Source: Faecalibacterium prausnitzii
Lineage (GTDB): Bacteria; Bacillota; Clostridia; Oscillospirales; Ruminococcaceae
DNA length: 64,000 bases
NCBI RefSeq assembly: GCF_019967995.1
Contig: NZ_CP065377.1
Span: forward strand, 1,302,001-1,366,000
Reading direction: 5' to 3'
This document shows, one piece after another, positions 29,965 through 39,245 of this stretch (within the stretch, counting starts at the first letter, position 1; each line of letters begins with the position of its first letter). Made by a program: the position numbers and the translations under genes. A model generated the notes under the pieces. It was not told where the DNA came from. It was given only the letters and a program-made list of their open reading frames with translations, and did not search any database.

Positions 29965-30768
29965 ATGAAAACTGTTGCACAGACTGTGATCGAAGCAGAT
30001 CGTTTTTACACCATCGCTGCCCGCACCGGCAGCGTCATCGAGGCGGCTGCTTCCACGAAGAACGAGGAGACCGTTCGTCTGGGCAAATACGACCACAAGC
30101 CCGAACAGGAGTGGGCGTTCATCCGCGTGGGGGACGGTGTCTACCGCATCCGCAACCGCGCTTCCGGCAAGCTCCTCGACCTGATGATGACCGGCACCGC
30201 CAACGGCACCTGGCTGCATCTGTGGGAGGATGTGGGCGGCACGTCCCAGATGTGGACCGTGGAGCCTACCCCCGCTGGCACCGTCCGCCTGCGCTCTTCC
30301 TGGGCCAGCGGCAAGTGCATCGACACCGTGGGCATGGGCGTCTCCGATGGCGCACAGCTGCAGATCTGGCAGGAGACCGCCGGGGAAGATCAGCTCTGGA
30401 CCATCTCCGAGGTGAAGGACCGCGCCAGCGCAAAGCGCGCTGCCAAGAAGGACGAGCCCGCTGCTGCTCCCGTTGAGGAGAAGGCCGAAGTCAAGGCAGA
30501 GGAGAAGCCCGTAGAAGCCGCTCCTGTTGTCGAGGCCCCCAAGGCGGAAGAAGTCAAGGCAGAGCCGGTCAAGGCGGAAGAGAAGCCCGCAGAGGCTGCT
30601 CCTGCTGTTGAGGCACCCAAGGCCGAGGAAGTCAAGGCCGAACCGGCGAAGGTAGAGGCAAAGCCCGCAGAAAAGGCTGCCCCCGCAGCAGTCAAGGCTC
30701 CGGTCAAGAAGCCTGCTGGCCGGAAGACCAGCCGCGCCGCCCGCAAGAAGGCTGCTGCAAAGAAGTGA
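29965..30768 (+). CDS. ricin-type beta-trefoil lectin domain with histone-H1-like tail
   Basis: 267 residues. Residues 1-150 form an R-type lectin (RICIN) beta-trefoil: three QxW motifs appear, QEW (48-50), QMW (95-97) and QLW (143-145), with GKLLD and GKCID blocks. Residues 155-247 are Ala/Glu/Lys/Pro-rich with a 26-residue tandem repeat (78 bp period at 30493, 30571, 30649). The last 20 residues are very basic (KKPAGRKTSRAARKKAAAKK), as in histone H1/AlgP-like tails. No signal peptide or anchor is visible, so it should be cytosolic or nucleoid-associated. The function is unknown. ATG 29965 follows TTGGAGGG. Confidence 0.82.
   Translation: MKTVAQTVIEADRFYTIAARTGSVIEAAASTKNEETVRLGKYDHKPEQEWAFIRVGDGVYRIRNRASGKLLDLMMTGTANGTWLHLWEDVGGTSQMWTVEPTPAGTVRLRSSWASGKCIDTVGMGVSDGAQLQIWQETAGEDQLWTISEVKDRASAKRAAKKDEPAAAPVEEKAEVKAEEKPVEAAPVVEAPKAEEVKAEPVKAEEKPAEAAPAVEAPKAEEVKAEPAKVEAKPAEKAAPAAVKAPVKKPAGRKTSRAARKKAAAKK
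30493..30680 (+). repeat. 78-bp coding tandem repeat, about 2.4 copies
   Basis: Copies start at 30493, 30571 and 30649 (AAGGCAGAGGAGAAGCCC and variants). Each encodes K-A-E-E-K-P-x-E-A-A-P-x-V-E-A-P-K-A-E-E in the lectin protein's linker. Such repeats often vary in copy number between strains. Confidence 0.85.
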
Positions 30769-31069
30769 CCCTCTCAGGCATCGCGCAGCGATGCCAGCTC
30801 CCCCAAAGGGGGAGCCACTGGCGCGCCGGTTTTGGCTGTGCCGGGATGAACAAAGCGTAATAAAACCATAAACGAAAGTGCTCCGCTGTTTTGATCCACA
30901 GCATCGCTCCCATCGCTCTTTGTCAGAGCATGGGACAGATGCCGCTGGTCTTGACAGCGGAGCACTTTTGTTTACGATATCAGAATACCTTCAGCAGTCA
31001 GCAGGGGTTGCCCGACCTGCCAAAGGCTCCCCCCTTTAGGGGAGCTGTCTGCGCAGCAGACTGAGAGGG
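30769..31069. repeat. composite folded element with terminal inverted repeats (MITE-like)
   Basis: The left end (30769-30822) reads CCCTCTCAG, a GCATCGCGCAGCGATGC hairpin, then CTCCCCCAAAGGGGGAG. The right end (31024-31069) is its inverse: CTCCCCCCTTTAGGGGAG, TCTGCGCAGCAGA, CTGAGAGGG. Between them lies a near-continuous long hairpin (30872-30970) with outer arms AAAGTGCTCCGCTGT/ACAGCGGAGCACTTT and inner arms CAGCATC/GATGCCGCTG and TCCCAT/ATGGGA. No transposase is encoded. It fills the whole gap between the lectin stop and the pyrG stop. Confidence 0.72.
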
Positions 31070-31071
31070 TA

Positions 31072-32703
31072 TCACACATTCAACATGCTGCGCTGCGCGG
31101 CGGCACGGAACTGGAGAGCCGCTGCGATGAAGCCCTTGAACAGGGGATGCGCACGGTTGGGGCGGCTCTTGAACTCCGGGTGGAACTGGGCACCCAGATG
31201 GAAGGCGCGGCCCGGCAGCTCCACGGTCTCGACCAGACGGCCGTCGGGGCTGGTGCCGGAAATGACCAGACCCTTTTCCTCCATCTCGCTGCGGAAGTCG
31301 TTGTTGAACTCGTAGCGGTGGCGGTGGCGCTCCCAGATCTCCGGTTCGCCGTAGCACTCGGCCATCTTGGTGCCGGGCTTGACGGTGCAGGGGTATTTGC
31401 CCAGGCGCATGGTGCCGCCCTTGGGGATGTTGCCCTGCTGGTCGGCCATCAGCGCGATGACATTGTGCTGGCCGTCCGGGGTGAACTCGCTGGAGTTCGC
31501 ATCGGCGTAGCCCAGCACATTGCGGGCAAACTCCATGACCATGATCTGCATGCCCAGGCAGATGCCGAAGTAGGGCACATGGTTCTCGCGAGCGTACTGT
31601 GCGGCCTGGATCATTCCCTCGATGCCGCGGTCACCGAAGCCGCCGGGCACGATGATGCCGTCCACATCGGTAAAGGCTTCCTTGCAGGCGGCCTGGTCGG
31701 TCAGGTCTTCGCTTTCGACCCAGCGGATCTCCACCTGGCTGTCGTTCTCAAAACCGGCGTGGTAGAGGCTCTCCATGACGGAGAGGTAGGCATCGTGCAG
31801 CTTGACATACTTGCCCACCAGTGCGATGGTGCAGGTCTTGCTGCGGGTGGCGATGCGGGAGACCACCTGCTTCCACTCGGTCAGGTCGGCAGGGGGGACG
31901 TCCAGCTTCAGCTTTTTGACCACCACATCGTCCAGACCGTTGGTGTGGAGCATCAGCGGGCACTGGTAGAGGCTGGGCATGGTCAGGTTCTCGATGACGC
32001 ACTCCGGCTGCACGTTGCAGAAGGTGCTGATCTTGCGGCGGATGTCGCCGCCCACGCTGCCGTCGGCACGCAGGATGATGATGTCGGGGTTGATGCCCAT
32101 GCCCTGCAGCTCCTTGACGGAGTGCTGTGCAGGCTTCGATTTGTACTCGTCCGAGCCGGAAATGTAGGGCACCAGCACGACGTGGATGTAGCAGCAGTTG
32201 TCGCGGCCCTGCTCCAGGCCCACCTGACGGATGGCCTCCAGGAAGGGCTGGCTCTCGATGTCGCCGGTGGTGCCGCCGATCTCGGTGATGACCACATCGG
32301 CCTCGGTGGAGGAGGCCAGGTTGTAGATGTAGCTCTTGATCTCGTTGGTGATGTGGGGGATGATCTGGACGGTCTGGCCCAGGTATGCGCCCTGGCGCTC
32401 CTTGTTCAGCACGTTCCAGTAGACCTTGCCGGTGGTCAGATTGGAGTATTTGTTCAGGTTCTCGTCGATGAAGCGCTCGTAGTGGCCCAAGTCGAGGTCC
32501 GTCTCGGTGCCGTCGTCGGTCACGAAGACCTCGCCGTGCTGCAGCGGGCTCATGGTGCCGGGGTCCACGTTCACATAGGGGTCGAGCTTCTGGCTGGCGA
32601 CCTTCAGGCCGCGGCACTTGAGCAGACGGCCCAGCGAAGCGGCCGTGATGCCTTTGCCCAGACCGGAGACGACGCCGCCGGTGACGAAGATGAATTTTGC
32701 CAT
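31072..32703 (-). CDS. pyrG: CTP synthase
   Basis: 543 residues, full length. It converts UTP + glutamine + ATP to CTP. The amidoligase domain begins [26 protein letters not shown] (residues 3-28). The C-terminal class I glutamine amidotransferase has [13 protein letters not shown], the nucleophile site [10 protein letters not shown], and [12 protein letters not shown] with the catalytic His/Glu. ATG 32703 follows GAGGAGGACC. It consumes glutamine, which fits the neighbouring glutamine synthetase genes. Its stop codon abuts the repeat at 30769-31069. Confidence 0.97.
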   Translation of the reverse strand: MAKFIFVTGGVVSGLGKGITAASLGRLLKCRGLKVASQKLDPYVNVDPGTMSPLQHGEVFVTDDGTETDLDLGHYERFIDENLNKYSNLTTGKVYWNVLNKERQGAYLGQTVQIIPHITNEIKSYIYNLASSTEADVVITEIGGTTGDIESQPFLEAIRQVGLEQGRDNCCYIHVVLVPYISGSDEYKSKPAQHSVKELQGMGINPDIIILRADGSVGGDIRRKISTFCNVQPECVIENLTMPSLYQCPLMLHTNGLDDVVVKKLKLDVPPADLTEWKQVVSRIATRSKTCTIALVGKYVKLHDAYLSVMESLYHAGFENDSQVEIRWVESEDLTDQAACKEAFTDVDGIIVPGGFGDRGIEGMIQAAQYARENHVPYFGICLGMQIMVMEFARNVLGYADANSSEFTPDGQHNVIALMADQQGNIPKGGTMRLGKYPCTVKPGTKMAECYGEPEIWERHRHRYEFNNDFRSEMEEKGLVISGTSPDGRLVETVELPGRAFHLGAQFHPEFKSRPNRAHPLFKGFIAAALQFRAAAQRSMLNV

Positions 32704-32750
32704 AAAAATGGTCCTCCTCTATCTCGTTTGATTCTGATACTTTTCCCAGA

Positions 32751-32827
32751 AGCTCCCTTCGGCACCGCGCAGGCGATGCCACCGCCCTCCCAGAGAGGGC
32801 TGTCTGCGAAGCAGACTGTGGGGAGCT
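32751..32827. repeat. interspersed hairpin repeat unit
   Basis: AGCTCCC...GGGGAGCT ends enclose hairpins GGCACCGCGCAGGCGATGCC, GCCCTCCCAGAGAGGGC and GTCTGCGAAGCAGAC. Same family as the element at 30769. It lies between the ANTAR gene and pyrG. Confidence 0.65.
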
Positions 32828-32852
32828 CGTTTTCCGACATAAAATTATAATC

Positions 32853-33422
32853 CTAATCCTCGTAAGAATCAAGGATTTCTTGTGCGATCTCGGCACGGTC
32901 GCGCCGGGTGTCCATGGCCCGCTTTTCGATCAGGCGGTGGGCGTCGGCCTCGGTCATGCCTTCCCGCTCGATGAGGCAGCATTTGGCGCGGCTGACCAGA
33001 CGCACCTGCGCGATCTTTTCCTGCATCCTGGCGTTTTCCTGCCGCAGGCGCAGCAGGCGGTGGTTGCTGGCTGCTGCCATGTGGATGGCCTGCAAAAACA
33101 GCGTGTTCGAGAACGGCTTGCTCAAAAGCAGCACGCCCTCGTCGCTCATGGAACCCAGCAGCTGCTCGGCCGCAGCGGCCTTGGCCAGAAGCACCACGCC
33201 CGCGTCGGTCTTTTCCACGGCGGCAGCGCACAGCTCATGGCCAAACTCATCGGGCAGCGGCGCGTTGACCACGATGAGCTCAAAATCCGATTCTAACATC
33301 CTGCGCCGGGCCTCGGCTCCGCTTGGCACGATCAGAGGCCGGGGGTATCCCAGCTCCGCCAGCCGTGCCGAGATATACTCGTTTGAGCTGGCTCCGGCGC
33401 TGACGATCAGAGCACGTCCCAT
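32853..33422 (-). CDS. ANTAR-domain RNA-binding regulator with degenerate receiver
   Basis: 189 residues. The C-terminal ANTAR domain (about 130-186) reads VSRAKCCLIEREGMTEADAHRLIEKRAMDTRRDRAEIAQEIL, the classic three-helix antiterminator motif. The N-terminal receiver-like domain lacks the acidic pair (SAGAS at 8-12) and has Asn53 in place of the phosphoacceptor Asp, though Lys102 (SKPF) is kept, so phosphorylation is unlikely. It probably binds paired hairpins in nascent mRNA and prevents termination. It lies 49 bases after glnA and is probably co-transcribed with it. ATG 33422 follows GGAAAGGAGCG. Confidence 0.9.
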   Translation of the reverse strand: MGRALIVSAGASSNEYISARLAELGYPRPLIVPSGAEARRRMLESDFELIVVNAPLPDEFGHELCAAAVEKTDAGVVLLAKAAAAEQLLGSMSDEGVLLLSKPFSNTLFLQAIHMAAASNHRLLRLRQENARMQEKIAQVRLVSRAKCCLIEREGMTEADAHRLIEKRAMDTRRDRAEIAQEILDSYED

Positions 33423-33471
33423 TCGGAATCGCTCCTTTCCTTTTCCCTCTCTTTTTCCGGTAGCTTACCGC

Positions 33472-34791
33472 TCAGATGGCGTTGAAGTAGTGGATGCGCT
33501 CGTACTCTGCCGGGTCGGCGGCATTCTTCAGGGCAGCGCAGCGCTTCAGTTCCTCCTCGTAGTAGCGGTGAGAGAGCTCCTCCGGCAGCACGGCGCGCAG
33601 GAATTCGCTCTCCTGCGCGGCCTGCACGGCCTCTTCCAGCGTGGAAGGCAGCTTTTCCAGCCCAAGGCCGGCGGCCACGGCGGGGTCGAACAGATTCTTG
33701 TTGATGGGGGCCTGCAGCTCCAACCGGCGTTCGATGCCGTCCAGACCGGCGGCCAGGATGAGGCCGATGGCCAGATACGGGTTGCAGGCGGGGTCCGGGC
33801 TGCGCAGCTCCATGCGGCAGTTGTCGCCCTGCACCTGCGGGATGCGCACGAGCTGGCTGCGGTTCTGGCGGCTCCAGCTCACGTATTTGGGGGCCTCGTC
33901 GCTGCCAAAGCGGAGGTAGCTGTTGGGCAGGGGATTGGTGAAGACGGTCAGCGCGCGGCTGTGTGCCAGCACACCCGCCATAAAGCTGCCCGCGATGCTG
34001 TCGGGCGCGATGTCGCCCTCAAACAGGTTCCGTCCGTCCATGTAGAGCGAAAGGTTGATGTGCAGCCCGCTGCCGGCCTGGTCGGCCAGAGGTTTGGGAA
34101 GGAAGCTGGCATGGATGCCGCTGCGCATGGCCACGGCCCGCACGATCTGCTTGAACATCATCACGTTGTCGGCGGTCTTGAGTGGGCCTGCATAGTGGCA
34201 GTCGATCTCGTTCTGGCCGTTGCCGCTCTCGTGGTGGCTGTGCTGGGGGCTCATGCCCATCTGCTCCATGGTCAGGCAGATGTCGCGGCGCAGGTTCTCG
34301 CCTGCGTCCAGCGGGGCCACGTCGAAGTAACCGCCGAAGTCGATGGGGACGCGGGTGGGGCGGCCATGGTCATCGTTCTCGAACAGATAGAACTCGCACT
34401 CGGCCCCCACGTTGCAGGTCAGCCCCAGCTTGCGGAAGCGGCGGCTCATCTGGCGCAGGAACCCCCGGCAGTTGCCGCCAAAGGGGTCGCCGTCCGGCCG
34501 TTCCACGTCGCAGAAGAACTGCATCACCCGGCCTTCGGTGGGGCGCCAGGGCAGGATGGTCACGGTGGAGAGGTCGGGCCGGAGCACCAGGTCGCTCTCT
34601 TCCACCTTCATGAACCCGGCAATGGAGCTGCCGTCGAAGCAGACGCCGTCCTCCAGCGCCTTGGGCAGGTCCCCGGCCAGCACGGCGATGTTCTTCTGTG
34701 TGCCGAAGATGTCGCAGAAGGCGAACCGCACGAATTTGACGTTGTTGTCCTCCACAAAATCCAGGATATCCTGTTGGGTCGTATAGCTCAT
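33472..34791 (-). CDS. glnA: type I glutamine synthetase
   Basis: 439 residues, the length of the short Firmicutes GSI (I-alpha). It makes glutamine from glutamate, ammonia and ATP as a dodecamer. Conserved segments are FDGSSIAGF, VGAECEFYLF, HHESGNGQNEID, FLPKPLADQAGSGLHIN and NRSQLVRIP. It sits between glnN (upstream) and the ANTAR gene (downstream). A strong terminator-like hairpin precedes it. ATG 34791 follows GAGAGGAGATC. Confidence 0.96.
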   Translation of the reverse strand: MSYTTQQDILDFVEDNNVKFVRFAFCDIFGTQKNIAVLAGDLPKALEDGVCFDGSSIAGFMKVEESDLVLRPDLSTVTILPWRPTEGRVMQFFCDVERPDGDPFGGNCRGFLRQMSRRFRKLGLTCNVGAECEFYLFENDDHGRPTRVPIDFGGYFDVAPLDAGENLRRDICLTMEQMGMSPQHSHHESGNGQNEIDCHYAGPLKTADNVMMFKQIVRAVAMRSGIHASFLPKPLADQAGSGLHINLSLYMDGRNLFEGDIAPDSIAGSFMAGVLAHSRALTVFTNPLPNSYLRFGSDEAPKYVSWSRQNRSQLVRIPQVQGDNCRMELRSPDPACNPYLAIGLILAAGLDGIERRLELQAPINKNLFDPAVAAGLGLEKLPSTLEEAVQAAQESEFLRAVLPEELSHRYYEEELKRCAALKNAADPAEYERIHYFNAI

Positions 34792-34810
34792 AGGGATGAT
34801 CTCCTCTCAA

Positions 34811-34857
34811 GAAAAACGCCTAAAGGCCTGCCCTCGCAAAAGAGCAGGTCTTTAGGT
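34811..34857 (-). terminator. terminator between glnN and glnA (possible attenuator)
   Basis: Minus-strand CCTAAAGACCTGCTC pairs with GAGGGCAGGCCTTTAGG, followed by CGTTTTTC. It ends glnN transcripts or attenuates readthrough into glnA, whose start is only about 20 bases downstream. Confidence 0.85.
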
Positions 34858-34934
34858 TGGTGTAAGAAATAGGAAAAGGAGAATGGCGAATGAAGTTCGA
34901 CAGCCTAAGATGCTTTATGAAATGCGCTGGTAGA

Positions 34935-37022
34935 TCAGACGTAGTAGAGCATCTTGCTGTAGCTGGGCAGCGGCCAGTAGTCCTCGCCGCAGATGGTCTC
35001 GGCATCGTCAGCTGCGGCACGCAGAGCGTCCATTGCCGGGATCACGTTGTCGTGGAAGGCCACAGCCTTCTCGCTCTCGCTGGTCAGAGCCTCGGCAGCG
35101 TCCACCACATCCTGCAGCACGTCGATGGCGTCGCTCATAGCGTCGGCATCGGCGCTCAGCTTGGTCAGGGTCTTGGTCTCGCTGCGGACGCTGAGCGCCT
35201 CGCTGACGGCCAGCTTGGTGGCAGCGGTGTTGGCGACCTCGCTCATGTAGGAGTTGACGGCCGGCAGCAGCTGCTTGCGGGCCATTTCGAGCATGGTCAG
35301 CGCCTCGATGTTGATGATCTTGGCGTAGTGCTCCATCTCGACTTCGTAACGGCTCTCCATCTCCACCTTGGTCAGGACGCCGAAGTCCTCCATCAGCTGG
35401 ATGTTCTTCGGGTCAACGAGGGCGGGCAGAGCAGCCGGGGTGTTCTTCTTGTTGGGCAGGCCGCGGCGGGCAGCTTCTTCTTCCCACTCGGCGGTGTAGC
35501 CGTTGCCGTTGAAGATGACGCGGCGGTGGTCGCGGATGGTCCGCTTGACCAGAGCGATGGCGGCAGAGGTGAAGTCCTCAGCACCCTCCAGTTCGTCAGC
35601 GTAGCCCTTCAGCTCCTTGGCGACGGCGGTGTTCAGGATGGTGTTGCAGTCGCTCAGGTTCTCGGCAGAACCGGGCATACGGAACTCGAACTTGTTGCCG
35701 GTGAAGGCGAAGGGAGAAGTGCGGTTGCGGTCGGTGGTGTCCTTGCTGAACTTGGGCAGGACATCCACACCCAGATCCATCTTCATCTTGGTGGGGCCGG
35801 CGTAGGGAGAATCGGATGCGATGGCGTCGATGACGGCTTCCAGCTCCTCGCCCACGAAGATGGAGATGATGGCCGGAGGTGCCTCGTTGGCACCCAGACG
35901 GTGATCGTTGCCGGGGGTGGCGACGGAGGTGCGCAGCAGGTCTGCGTACTCATCGACTGCCTTGATGACAGCTGCCAGGAAGACCAGGAACTGCAGGTTC
36001 TCCATGGGAGTGTCGCCGGGGTCCAGCAGGTTCTCGTGGGTGGTGCTCATAGACCAGTTGTTGTGCTTGCCGCTGCCGTTCACGCCCTCAAAAGGCTTCT
36101 CGTGCTGCAGGCAGACCAGACCGTACTTGGGTGCGATCTTCTTCATCAGCTCCATGGTCAGCAGGTTGTGGTCGATGGCAACGTTGGTGGTGTCGAAGAT
36201 GGGGGCCAGCTCATGCTGGCAGGGGGCCACTTCGTTGTGCTTGGTCTTGGCGGGGACGCCCAGCTTCCACAGCTCGACGTCCAGTTCCTTCATGAAAGCG
36301 GAGACTTCGGGGCGGATGACGCCGAAGTAATGCTCTTCGAGCTCCTGGCCCTTGGCAGAGGGAGCACCGAACAGGGTGCGGCCGGTCAGGATCAGGTCCT
36401 GACGTGCCTCGTAGTCTTCCTTCTTGACGAGGAAGTACTCCTGCTCCGGGCCGACCGTGGTGGACACGTAGTCCACATCCTTGCCGAACAGCTTCAGGAT
36501 ACGGACGGCCTGATTGGACAGCGCGTTCATGGAACGCAGCAGAGGAGTCTTTTTATCCAGCGCCTCGCCGGTGTAGCTGACGAAGGCAGTGGGGATGCAG
36601 AGCACATCATCCTTGACGAAGGCGTAGCTGGTGGGGTCCCATGCGGTGTAGCCGCGGGCCTCGCAGGTAGCGCGCAGGCCGCCGGAGGGGAAGGAGGAAG
36701 CATCGGGTTCGCCGCGCACCAGCTCCTTGCCGGAGAACTCCATGATGGCGGTGCCGTCGCCCACGGGGGAGACGAAGCCATCGTGCTTCTCGCTGGTGAT
36801 GCCGGTCAGCGGCTGGAACCAGTGGGTGTAGTGGGTAGCGCCCAGCTCCATGGCCCAGCGCTTCATCACGCTGGCCACAACGTTGGCCACCTCGATGTCC
36901 AGCGGAGCACCCTTGTGCAGGGTGCGTTCCAGGCTCTTGTAAGTCGCGCTCGGCAGGCGCTCCTTCATCACATGTTCGTTGAAGACCTTGCTGCCGTAGA
37001 TTTCCATAACATTTGCTGCCAT
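34935..37022 (-). CDS. glnN: type III glutamine synthetase
   Basis: 695 residues, the typical length of GSIII (about 700), much longer than GSI. It begins [19 protein letters not shown], a GSIII hallmark, and includes [20 protein letters not shown]-like, [20 protein letters not shown] ([15 protein letters not shown]) and [12 protein letters not shown] segments. It forms glutamine as a double-ring complex. Its leader has a consensus promoter and an ANTAR-type hairpin. ATG 37022 has AAGGAGTAGGATTT upstream. Having both GSI and GSIII side by side fits the ANTAR-regulated nitrogen block. Confidence 0.97.
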   Translation of the reverse strand: MAANVMEIYGSKVFNEHVMKERLPSATYKSLERTLHKGAPLDIEVANVVASVMKRWAMELGATHYTHWFQPLTGITSEKHDGFVSPVGDGTAIMEFSGKELVRGEPDASSFPSGGLRATCEARGYTAWDPTSYAFVKDDVLCIPTAFVSYTGEALDKKTPLLRSMNALSNQAVRILKLFGKDVDYVSTTVGPEQEYFLVKKEDYEARQDLILTGRTLFGAPSAKGQELEEHYFGVIRPEVSAFMKELDVELWKLGVPAKTKHNEVAPCQHELAPIFDTTNVAIDHNLLTMELMKKIAPKYGLVCLQHEKPFEGVNGSGKHNNWSMSTTHENLLDPGDTPMENLQFLVFLAAVIKAVDEYADLLRTSVATPGNDHRLGANEAPPAIISIFVGEELEAVIDAIASDSPYAGPTKMKMDLGVDVLPKFSKDTTDRNRTSPFAFTGNKFEFRMPGSAENLSDCNTILNTAVAKELKGYADELEGAEDFTSAAIALVKRTIRDHRRVIFNGNGYTAEWEEEAARRGLPNKKNTPAALPALVDPKNIQLMEDFGVLTKVEMESRYEVEMEHYAKIINIEALTMLEMARKQLLPAVNSYMSEVANTAATKLAVSEALSVRSETKTLTKLSADADAMSDAIDVLQDVVDAAEALTSESEKAVAFHDNVIPAMDALRAAADDAETICGEDYWPLPSYSKMLYYV

Positions 37023-37076
37023 AAATCCTACTCCTTACTTGATCTTGTTTCTTTCCACACATCGCAAAAACCCATC

Positions 37077-37159
37077 CACGCCGATGCGTTTTCACGCGAA
37101 AGCTTGCTTAAACAAAACGACGCTGCGAGTCAGGAGGTGACCCACAGCGCCGTTGCTGT
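37077..37159 (-). promoter_or_regulatory. candidate ANTAR target hairpins in the glnN leader
   Basis: Hairpin P1 is ACAGC-AACGGC-GCTGT (37159-37144): a 5-bp stem with a six-base loop having A at position 1 and G at position 4, the known ANTAR recognition pattern. It would lie within the first few bases of the transcript. A weaker P2 candidate, CGC-ATCGGC-GTG (37088-37077), has a nearly identical loop and runs into GATGGGTTTTTG, which could be terminator sequence. P1 is clear; P2 and the terminator are tentative. Confidence 0.6.
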
Positions 37160-37169
37160 CTATGGCATG

Positions 37170-37198
37170 ATTATAGCTTACAGGGCAAAAAAAGGCAA
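37170..37198 (-). promoter_or_regulatory. promoter for glnN
   Basis: Minus-strand TTGCCT (37198-37193), 17-base spacer, TATAAT (37175-37170). Confidence 0.78.
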
Positions 37199-37268
37199 TA
37201 GACAAAACTGACGATTCTGCACAAACACGCTCTCGTTTTTTTGGAGATTTGCGCGCTTGGTATGACTT

Positions 37269-38498
<1,230 letters not shown>

Positions 38499-38697
38499 AG
38501 AAACTCCTTGTGTTTGAGATACGACAGGCTGAGCGGGGCGGCTGTATTGCAGAGGTGCGCTCTCCGCCGCACGAGGAAAATGCTCCCGGCGATGCGGCCC
38601 GCTTTCAGCGCTGTATTTTTTGATTCAGATCCTCTTTATAATATCATAAAACCGTGTTAGAATAAATACAAAATCCAACAGAAATGAGGGCAAGGCA

Positions 38698-39201
38698 ATG
38701 GAGATCGAACGCAAATGGATGGTGAACGGCTGGCCGGAGGGAGCGGGTTTCCCGGAGATGCCGCTGCAGGAGGAATTCGCGATGCGGCAGGGGTATATCA
38801 GCGTCCGTCCAACGGTCCGCATCCGGGAGGAGGCCCGGACGGGCGGCAGCACCGCCTATATTCTCTGTTTCAAATCCGGCGGCGGGCTGGCGCGGGAGGA
38901 AATCGAACGCCCCATCGACAAAGCGTTGTTTGACGATTTAGAGACGAAGATCATCGGCAGGCCGCTCATCCCGAAACTTCGCCGCAGCTATCTGCTGCCG
39001 GACGGGCTGGTGCTGGAAGTGAACCATGTGGACGAAGGCCAGCCCACCGAGTTCTGGTACGCCGAGGTGGAGTACGATTCGGTCGAACAGGCGCGCGGAT
39101 GGGACCCGGCGTCCTGCGGTCTGGCGGACTACCTGAACGACGATGTCACCGACCAGCCCGGCCAGAGCATGGGCGAATACTGGGTGCAGACCCGCCTGTG
39201 A
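38698..39201 (+). CDS. CYTH domain protein (triphosphate tunnel metalloenzyme)
   Basis: 167 residues. The EIERKW motif at residues 2-7 (ExExK) is the hallmark of CYTH enzymes, followed by alternating Arg/Lys/Glu strands (VRIREEAR, EEIERPI, PKLRRSYLLPDGLVLEVNHVD, FWYAEVEYDS) that line the tunnel. The family hydrolyses inorganic triphosphate or related phosphates with a divalent metal. The native substrate here is unknown. The ATG at 38698 has GAGGGCAAGGCA upstream. Confidence 0.9.
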   Translation: MEIERKWMVNGWPEGAGFPEMPLQEEFAMRQGYISVRPTVRIREEARTGGSTAYILCFKSGGGLAREEIERPIDKALFDDLETKIIGRPLIPKLRRSYLLPDGLVLEVNHVDEGQPTEFWYAEVEYDSVEQARGWDPASCGLADYLNDDVTDQPGQSMGEYWVQTRL

Positions 39202-39205
39202 ATGC

Positions 39206-39238
39206 AAAAAGAGAACCGCCGCGGCGATTCTCTTTTTT
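39206..39238. terminator. bidirectional terminator
   Basis: AAAAAGAGAA-N11-TTCTCTTTTTT between convergent CYTH and DUF1846 genes, with A/T-rich outer arms. Confidence 0.85.
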
Positions 39239-39245
39239 GCTGCGC

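Noticed and set aside
34890..37211. A 773-codon plus-strand open frame over glnN
   Set aside because: Antisense shadow of a conserved glutamine synthetase; composition is Gly/Val/His-rich without domains.
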